DNA of 64,000 nucleotides from Saksenaea vasiformis B4078 (taxonomy: Eukaryota; Mucoromycota; Mucoromycetes; Mucorales; Saksenaeaceae), in the NCBI GenBank assembly GCA_000697055.1, contig JNDT01002350.1:62001-126000 (forward strand), written 5' to 3'. The notes under the pieces are model-generated. The model was not told the origin of the DNA and ran no database searches. It saw only the letters and a program-made list of their open reading frames with translations. Both the position numbers and the translations under genes were made by a program. Below are positions 56,590 through 64,000 of the stretch, in pieces; positions within the stretch are counted from its first letter, which is position 1, and each line of letters opens with the position of its first letter.

Positions 56590-57234
56590 ATGCCTACCAC
56601 AGAGAAGAGTAAAAAAAAATTGCAACATCGACACAGGCGATGACTAAACTAATTGGTTCGCATTAACATTAGAAAATTCAAAGAAAGCTAGCACAACTTC
56701 CGAGATCGATGACATTTTTTCTGGTAAAAAGAAGTCAGTAAACAAGGACGAGAAAAAGGAAGAGAAAAAGGATCAAGAGAAAAAGAATAAGAAGAACGAA
56801 ACGAAAGAGAAAAAGGAAGAAGAGGGAGAAGAAGAAGGAGAAGGAGAAGACGATAATCGCGTGGAAGAGGTCGTTTTCGCCGAATTAGCTGCAGCAAAGA
56901 GTCAAAAGAAGCGACCGGCACCTGTCACCAAGGATGATGATGACTTTGCTGATTCGAGGGGAAAGAAGTCTAGTGAGTGAGATATCCATTGTTATTTCCT
57001 CTCTAATGATTCTGTTTAGAGCGAATGACAGAGGACGGTTATCCGCTGTACGACGTTAAGGATCTGAGGATAGGGGAGGGTGGAGGTAAGAGCTAAACTG
57101 CTAAGCAAAGAGGGATATTGATCCGTTTAAAAACAGATACTCCTGATTGTCCATTTGATTGTCAGTGCTGTAAGTATTTTCATTCTTTATATATCAACAG
57201 GAGTTAATGGTACAATGTCTCTTTAGGCTTCTAG
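56590..57234 (+). CDS. DUF1764-family protein (five exons)
   Basis: Too fragmented to show as one open frame. Exons: 56590-56608, 56673-56972, 57020-57085, 57137-57169 and 57227-57234. All joins keep the frame and use GT-AG. The product starts MPTTEKKNSKKASTTSEIDD and has the family's N-terminal TSEIDDIFSGKKK motif. A long Lys/Glu-rich tract follows, then VVFAELAAAKSQKKRPAPV, DDDDFADSRGKKSKRMTEDG and YPLYDVKDLRIGEGGDTPDC. It ends with the signature CPFDCQCCF. DUF1764 proteins are conserved across eukaryotes, but their role is unknown to me. The last codons lie on three tiny exons, which is unusual. The stop codon is 45 bp from the stop of UBR1 on the other strand. Confidence 0.88.
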
Positions 57235-57279
57235 GAAGAGAAAAGAACCACTTTGGCGATCCCTTTTCTCTATTGCGGA
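57235..57279. other. 45-bp gap between convergent stop codons (DUF1764 / UBR1)
   Basis: The two genes almost touch tail-to-tail. Their 3' untranslated regions must overlap each other or the opposite coding sequence. The sequence has no obvious polyadenylation signal. Confidence 0.6.
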
Positions 57280-60200
57280 TTACCAGGAATCCCAAGGTGT
57301 GAGCGCGTGGCTAGACTCCATACTCCTTCTTACAAAGGCTGGTACCGAATGTGATAGCCACATTTGTCGAATTTGTTCGTAGCGTTTCTGATTTAGATAT
57401 TGTGGTGTACCATGTCTGTTAGGTAGCGAATTAGCTCAAATATATCGTGTCATCTTAAACATACTTGAGTCCAACATCCACTTCACCGTGAGAATCCAGA
57501 TAAGGTGCGTTCATTATTGCTCCACCAGAATCGTGCAGCAATAAGATGACGCACCTATTGACAAGCATAAATATACCAAACTCACCGCTACAGCTATAGA
57601 AAGTTTAATGAATGATTGACCCAACCTGCATTCTCTTTACCTTCTCATATGTATATTGCATTCGCCATATTCGTCCTCGGTACAGCATGGATGCTGTGCA
57701 CAAACGAAGGTACCACATACCAGACACATAGCAGGACATTCTGGTACCGTGTGGCATTTTCTACATACTCGTCGCACGCTCTCATTGAACAGTTTATCCA
57801 TGCGGTATGGCAACGTTGCCATGGAAAACTCCGTAGGAAGATTCAAAGTGAGAGGTACAAGGTGTGTGTAAGCTGGTGCTTGTGCCATAGACTTGATATC
57901 GACTTTGTTCTCAGAGTACGCTCTGTAATGATCACACCAGCCGGTAATGAGTTCGATTTCGAAAGGCTCAAGGTCAAACAATTTGTCAAAGGAAGGAAGC
58001 TCCAGGATATGCAGCATACGGTCGTAATCATCATCTGTCAAACGCGTAGTATCATCATTCTGTAGGATAAAACCATGGTGTGTGACCGCCAAGAGCAGAC
58101 ATTTGCGAAGATACGGTAGTGTAAACGTCTTTAGCAGTGCTGCAAATACACCTGGTTTCACTTGTTGGAAGAACTTCTCAACAAACGGGGCTGGTACTTG
58201 CAGGATTGTCATTAGTATGGTGGCAAACTCTCTTGCTTCTTTTTCGCCTGCAGAAGCACTTTCTGGCGATCGTTGAAGATATTCCGAAACTCTTGGATCT
58301 TCAAGCTGTTCACTTCCCGTCAAACCTTGTATCAACGCCACTGTTGCCTTGGCAAATTCAGCCACCAATAGGATGCGCATCAAGTGATGAATTTCTAGAC
58401 CTTGATCACCGGTAGTGAAACCGAGGTGAACAAGCATTCTGAATGGGTCATCACACAGCAAAGGTGTGCTATCTCCGTTCGCAGATGAGTTTATATCGCC
58501 GTTAAAGACCATCTTGTTTAGACACGCAAGTGTCGGCGGTCCAAAGATGTCCTTTTTATCTTTTGCCCAGCTAGCAGTCAAGATTCTCGGAAGCAGGTCA
58601 TTGATTTTTGCCAGAAGCTTCAGTACCATCTGATTCTGGGTGGAAACGCCGTCTAAAAATGTGCCTGTGTGCTCCACAGTCAAGTCTTTTGCCTTTCTTC
58701 CTCTCTGAGCAATTTCTATGGATGAAATTGTGTAGGCATACATATCATACAGGTGTGTCATTGAGTGATGCAGACGATGACTCCGGAAGCGACCTAGATC
58801 CAGAACCCCTTCGCCTCGGACTACCTCCAGTGCATTGAGAAGTTCCTTGTTGAGATGATTGACTTGTTTGATATGATCCGGTTTAATGTCAAGTTTGTTC
58901 TCAGCACACAACTTTGCATCATCTACAGGCTCAGAGTAAGACCCGGGTATTCCCTGCATCGTCACCGGATCGATCTCTTGCTTAAAATGCGCGATCACGT
59001 TCTTCATCGTTTGTGCAACAGCGTCATAAGGCGTTTGTGTCGCCATCATGCCAGGATAAGCTTCTCGCTTGCCCTTCCATGCAATAGGCAACAAGATATT
59101 GCCTACAGCCTTGCAAAGTGGGCACAGGAAGCGTTTTCTCAAATATTCGCCGTGGGAACGGAAGATACGAAGAATATCTCTTCCTGTAATCTGATGATAA
59201 CCTTCGAAGCAATCCGCATGCATCAAATGGCCACACGAAGACGCGTGAAGGCCTGCCACCTGGGCATCGGTTGGAAAACCTCGGGTCTCGTTCTTCTTCT
59301 GCTGTGAAACTGGCGCAGCTGGTGCTTCAATGGGTTCCTGGAAAGTCTCCAACACGTCAACCAAAATGTCCGCGTCTTTCATTGGCGTTTGTCGTTGTAT
59401 ACGCGACTGCTGGACAAAGCCTAGCATACCATAAGGCTTTGTCTGATCCAGTTGACCTTGGCATACAATACAGGTGCCAGAAGGAAAATGACATACGCGT
59501 TCAATTTCATCGTCATGTCCCTCACCAATCATGCTTTCCGAAAGTGTAGGAGCGCGTTCAAATTTCTCCTCTTCCTCTTCCGCTTCCTCTTCCTTGTCAT
59601 CGTACAAGTCACCATACTGCGACATAAACTGAGATTGAGCTTGCGCAAACTGATTCATGATAGCAGCTTGGCGTGCTTTAGCAGCGGCTTTCTTCCGTTC
59701 GTACTCGATCTGTGCGCTGTTTTCTCTAGAACCAGCTTCTGATGTTGACATATCACTTCCCCTCCACTCTTGGATGAATTCTTTTGCTGCCGCTGATCCC
59801 AGTTTCTCAATCTTCTCAACGATAAACGAGCAGCGCTTATGGCATGATTTGAGATTATTATCATCAAGGCATAGCAAAAGCACTTGCAAAAGTGATGCCT
59901 TTTCCTCCTCAGCTCCGGAGATCTTGATAGGGTACTTATCCTCAACTGCGTTCTGAACAAAACCCCTTTCAGCCTCGATATCCATATCAGCAGGGAATTT
60001 TCCTTTGGCCTGGATGCGTTCCTTTTCTGCCTGACTATCCTCTTCCTCCACTACCGCCAACAACGCGATCTGTAGAGCTTCATCCACAATCGTATCGCTT
60101 GTGGTGCTCTTCGCGACCTTGGTATTCCATAGAGCATAAAGGATGACCTGACACAACATGCGAGATTGATAGAATCGTCTCAGTGACTTGAAAGGTCCAA

Positions 60201-63200
60201 ATTCTATCTTCTTCGGTGCGGGAACAACGAGAATCTCGTCTGTTTCCGATAACTTGCTCTCAGGATGATCCATATTCCATTGCTTTTTTAACGACGCCAT
60301 TGCTTCCTCTCGTTGATTTCTGGTATAATGCCAGTAATATGGATCCATCTCATGATAGTACTCGCGTCTAAGCTCGTAGAGACCGCTGTCATTGAGTCCG
60401 TCAGGAGGTTTATAGGTTGATAGCGATCCTAAAATAGATTCAAACGACTCATGTTCGGACAGACTTTCGGGAATGTTTCTGACAAGTTGAGAATAAGCCA
60501 TTTCCGTAAGTCCGAGGTACTGGATGATCGAACGACGGATCTTGTCCTCCAAGGATAGGCCAGCAGCATAGCCACGCTCATTAATGCACATAAGCAGTAA
60601 ATCCAGGAATTCTTCGACAATGTGGTTCATTTGTGCTTCGTCATAAATATCCAGCGCGCTATCCACTGAACCGCTGAACCAATCCCTGACGTGGAAACGA
60701 TCCATCATCGTTATCAAAAGCTGGTCTGGGTCCGTCACGACAAATCCTACTTGAAGAAGATAGAAGTCCCTATCGAATGTGTTTTCCCGCACGCTAATAT
60801 CACGATATGACCGCGCCTATAGCTCTGATAAGCAAATAGAACCGGTCAGAAATGACTTGTCACCTACCTGGCTTCGGACGCCCAGTCCATTACGAACCCA
60901 AACGCCGCAATTGATCTGCGCTATCAGTGCCATCGTTCTCAGGGGATATTCAAGCACCGTCAAAAATGTAGCTTGCACTGTATCCTTGAAGATACTATTT
61001 ATCATGTCTTTCAAGCCGTCGGCATAACCAATTTCCGCTAGCAGTTCGTCTCGCAAAATGGACACGTTTTCCAGCAACTCTGAAAGGAACCAATGATAAG
61101 GATGATGGAATGAAACAGGTTCCTTCGATATATCGTACTCAATGATGTCAAAGGAGCCTGCATGCAAGGTATCCACACGATGGAAGCGCTGTGCCTGGAT
61201 GCCTTTGATCAACATCGGTGGCGATTCATCTTGCTCATCCGTCTGCAGCCCAGGGGCTGGCTTTGGGTCCCATTCTTTCATGGTCTTGAGGACACGACAA
61301 ATCGATCGACATAAATTTCGTACAGCATCCACTGGGTTCGCACTTGACTTCAATGCTGAAAAGCAATCAGCATACTGCCAACAAAGTTTTGATATCTGCA
61401 GTGTTATGTTGAACACATTGATCCAAACATTGCCTTCATATTCCACATGAACGTCAGTCTTGCGCGTAAAAGGATCCATAGCTTGGAATTGATAGAGCAT
61501 ATCGATAAAATGACGCAGATAGCGTGGATTTCGACAAATCTCAGTTTTAACAGGCTCAGCATTTAGGACATAGCGGAGATCATAGAAAGCATAAGCGTAT
61601 CGATGTCGGGTGATTGCACGCGATTTACAGTCCACTTGCATTGTGCGGTACTCTTCTGGCAACATCATTTGGATATGATCGGTCAAGAAAAAGTTAGAAA
61701 AGATACAGCTCATGATGGAGAAGAACTCGTACTCCTTGACGATAAGAGCAGCGACAGTCGGTACAGTAAGTAGCTGCACGGAAAGCCCACAAATAGCGTG
61801 TTCTGGTTCTCTGTCTTTGAAAAAGAACGCGTCCACCAGCTCGGAATAATTTCGAGCGAAACGAACACCTACCAGAGATCCAGTTTACCATCGATATATT
61901 AAAAGCCATAAGTTACTTACCCAGAACTGGTCGGTACTCGTAGTTTGACACCATGGTGCCAATTAACAAATTCTTGATTGTCGTGCGTGCTGACTTCCAC
62001 AGTCGCAAATCGTATTGAAGCAAGTAGTCCAGTCGGATTTTGCGTTTAAACTCTTTTTCTAGATTCTTGTGGAGCTCCTTTGTTCCCGACACATTTGGTG
62101 CAAGACACACGCCTAATTTGTTTGCGATCTGGATTTCTTCGTTTTCCAACTTCTCCAAGTGTGTCAACCACGAGTTGAGATCCCAACTTAGATCGATAAA
62201 ATCGCGTTGATGGGTCTGATGTTTCGATCCACCTTTGGCATCGGGAGCTGTGGACGATCTTCGTGGCAGATGGCCTTCAGACAGGTTAGCTGGAGATCTA
62301 GGAGTATGTTCTTCGGGTGGATTAGTCGTGGGTGTCGCAACAGCTGAGGTCATTTCAACATCCTCGTCCATATCCTGGTATTGCATGTCATCGTCTCCAT
62401 CCTCCTCTTCAGTGCCATTTTCCGCATCATGGAATTCCCATTCTTCGTTATCTTGGTCGATTTCGTCGTTTTCCTCCTCGACGGCAAACATGTCATTGAC
62501 GTTTGCTCCGAGAATTTCGAACAACTCCACCGCTCCCTCATCGTCCATCGCTGCGTCGTCTTCATCCATACTATGAAAATCTTCCTCCTCTTCCTCTTGT
62601 TGAACTCGGCGCCGACGATAACGTGTTGATAGCATACCCAGCTGACGATCAAGGGACCATTCTTCGCAAAGAATATCACAAATAATATCTCGGATAATTT
62701 TGTTACCGCCCTCCACGCCATTAAAGAATGTGTAGGTACCACCCACAAGATCCTTGAGCCACGTCAGCAGCAGACCACATACATCTTCACGAATGATAGC
62801 TTCTGTTGAGCGGATGGTTACGGCCAGATGGATGCTGTTAATACGACCCGCAACCAGTGCCAGCTCTTGCAAGTCCTTTGATATCATAACTGTATGGCGG
62901 CCATGAGCATCGACGTTTTGTGCGACCTTGGAAGCCTGGGATTTGTTGCAGCCCGTCGCCTCGGAAACGATTTTAATGACCTCATTAAATGTATGTTTTT
63001 CATCATTCCACAGCACACACGCATAAGTCTGCTTCTGTCGGTCGCTTGTTTTCTTCAGACCGAGCGCTTCATGAGTATTTTCGCATTCACTTTTGATTTC
63101 GTCGTATAACTCTTGTGAGATGTGTTCAGGCTTTGTTGCAAGATGCTCAAGAGAGCTTTCAGGCGAAACGGCAAACGTTTCGAGAATATAATCTAAGACG

Positions 63201-63920
63201 TGCTGTATTGTCTTTCGTATGGAATCAATTAGATGATCTGGCACAGATGATTTAGGTTCTACTGTAGGGTGATGCATCGCTGCAGTTGCGCCCGACTGTG
63301 AACCATCACCTGCCACTGCAGATAAAGAATGAATACGGCATTCGAGAGGTACTTTCCACGCTTCTGGATCGCCACAATCACAACAGCCACCAGAACCTCG
63401 GCTAATCCGGATTTTAACATCGTGACCATCGTGATTGGTTGCATGAAAACATCGCGTACAAAGAACACATGTATCGTCTAGCCCACAAGTTCTAGCACAG
63501 TTGTCAGCAATTGTTTTTTTAGAAGTGATCCAATGTATACCTGCAACGATATACACTTTCTCCATTTTTAAGCAAGTGACCACATTGTTTGCCACGCTGG
63601 CTTTCTAAATATTCTGGTGCGTCTTCTTCGGCATTAGCCAGCTCGATGTCAGGATTTGCCTGAGCAGTGGTGGCAGAATCATCATGGTTAAGAAGGTTAT
63701 ACTTTTCTAGTAGAGTGGAAACGCTTCCACCTTCAGGTAATCCCTCTTTGAAAAAATATTGCTGCATTAACCCCAGATCGTTTGCCCACAACGAGCGGTA
63801 GCAATTCGTCAAGACCTGACGCTCCATTTCCTTTGTTAATTTGTCTTTACACACATTTGGCACTGCTACAAGGAAGTCGTATAACATGTCTGGTGTGATT
63901 GGTATAGTTGATTGCTCCAT
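57280..63920 (-). CDS. UBR1: E3 ubiquitin-protein ligase UBR1 (N-recognin)
   Basis: Recognises destabilising N-terminal residues and, with a Rad6-type E2, ubiquitinates N-degron substrates. The start is probably at 63920 (MEQSTIPITPDMLYDFLVAV); ATGs at 63941 and 63971 are alternatives. The UBR box spans the first intron: CGHLLKNGESVYRC, then CGLDDTCVLCTRCFHATNHD and RISRGSGGCCDCGDPEAWK. A ClpS-like domain follows (YACVLWNDEKHTFNEVIKIV). An acidic insert (62340-62600) lies after it. The RING-type domain (CIVCQGQLDQ ... HASSCGHLMHADCFEGY ... FLCPLCKA, 59450-59100) and the C-terminal UBR1 domain complete it. The long 3' exon ends near 57637, but the conserved tail continues in small exons as SCSGEFGIFMLVNRCVILLL, APYLDSHGEVDVGLKHGTPQ and RYEQIRQMWLSHSVPAFV, with the stop at 57280-57282. 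About 2100 residues, usual for the family. Confidence 0.96.
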
Positions 63921-64000
63921 TGTTGAAAACTGGACAGACATGTACACATTCAGAAGCGAGTGGCGAGGCACCCGACTCGAAGGACGGAATTTTTCAAGCG
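63921..64000. other. UBR1 upstream edge
   Basis: 5' flank of UBR1. It includes in-frame upstream ATGs at 63941 and 63971 that would extend the protein by 7 or 17 residues. Confidence 0.4.

Overview
The window is a eukaryotic, fungal chromosome segment. Genes are separated by long AT-rich spacers. Most conserved genes are split by short introns (about 45-100 nt, GTNNGN...YAG), and the protein families are fungal or pan-eukaryotic. Several multi-copy remnants look like lineage-specific families I associate from memory with Mucoromycota (Mucorales). An early-diverging mucoralean fungus is therefore the best guess. This is inference, not proof.

Layout. 0.46-13.6 kb is a block of conserved minus-strand genes: sterol glucosyltransferase ATG26, an IQGAP-type RasGAP scaffold (rng2/IQG1-like), and the PP2A scaffold subunit A (TPD3-like). 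An intronless secreted AA10-like lytic polysaccharide monooxygenase lies at 15.6-16.9 kb. From about 18.4 to 38.6 kb the sequence is repeat- and transposon-rich. It contains copies of a dispersed non-autonomous element, a duplicated small gene with one broken copy, degenerate members of a lineage-specific protein family, two 5'-truncated LINE remnants and a probable pogo-like fragment.

The most interesting object is at 24.27-28.73 kb: a gene with an N-terminal XPG/FEN1-like nuclease region followed by a Fanzor (eukaryotic TnpB-like, RNA-guided nuclease) region. The RuvC residues and zinc finger are intact and the catalytic Glu is in the rearranged Fanzor position. Immediately after the stop codon there is a run of stem-loops, which is where an omega/fRNA would be expected. 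The gene body carries apparent frameshifts and an in-frame stop, so this copy looks inactive.

From 38.8 kb conserved genes resume: a 1003-residue PPR protein (minus), a tiny Cys-rich membrane protein (plus), a Gfo/Idh/MocA oxidoreductase (minus), another repeat copy (45.4-46.6 kb), mitochondrial ATP synthase subunit alpha ATP1 (plus) and MIX23 (minus). A gene-poor stretch (49.4-55.5 kb) with one more repeat copy follows. The right end holds an unrecognised 198-residue protein (minus), a five-exon DUF1764 protein (plus) and the N-recognin E3 ligase UBR1 (minus), whose last exons extend to 57280. Cell functions represented are membrane sterol modification, cytokinesis scaffolding, phosphatase assembly, mitochondrial gene expression and ATP synthesis, mitochondrial intermembrane-space biogenesis and N-degron proteolysis. 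They do not form a pathway cluster.
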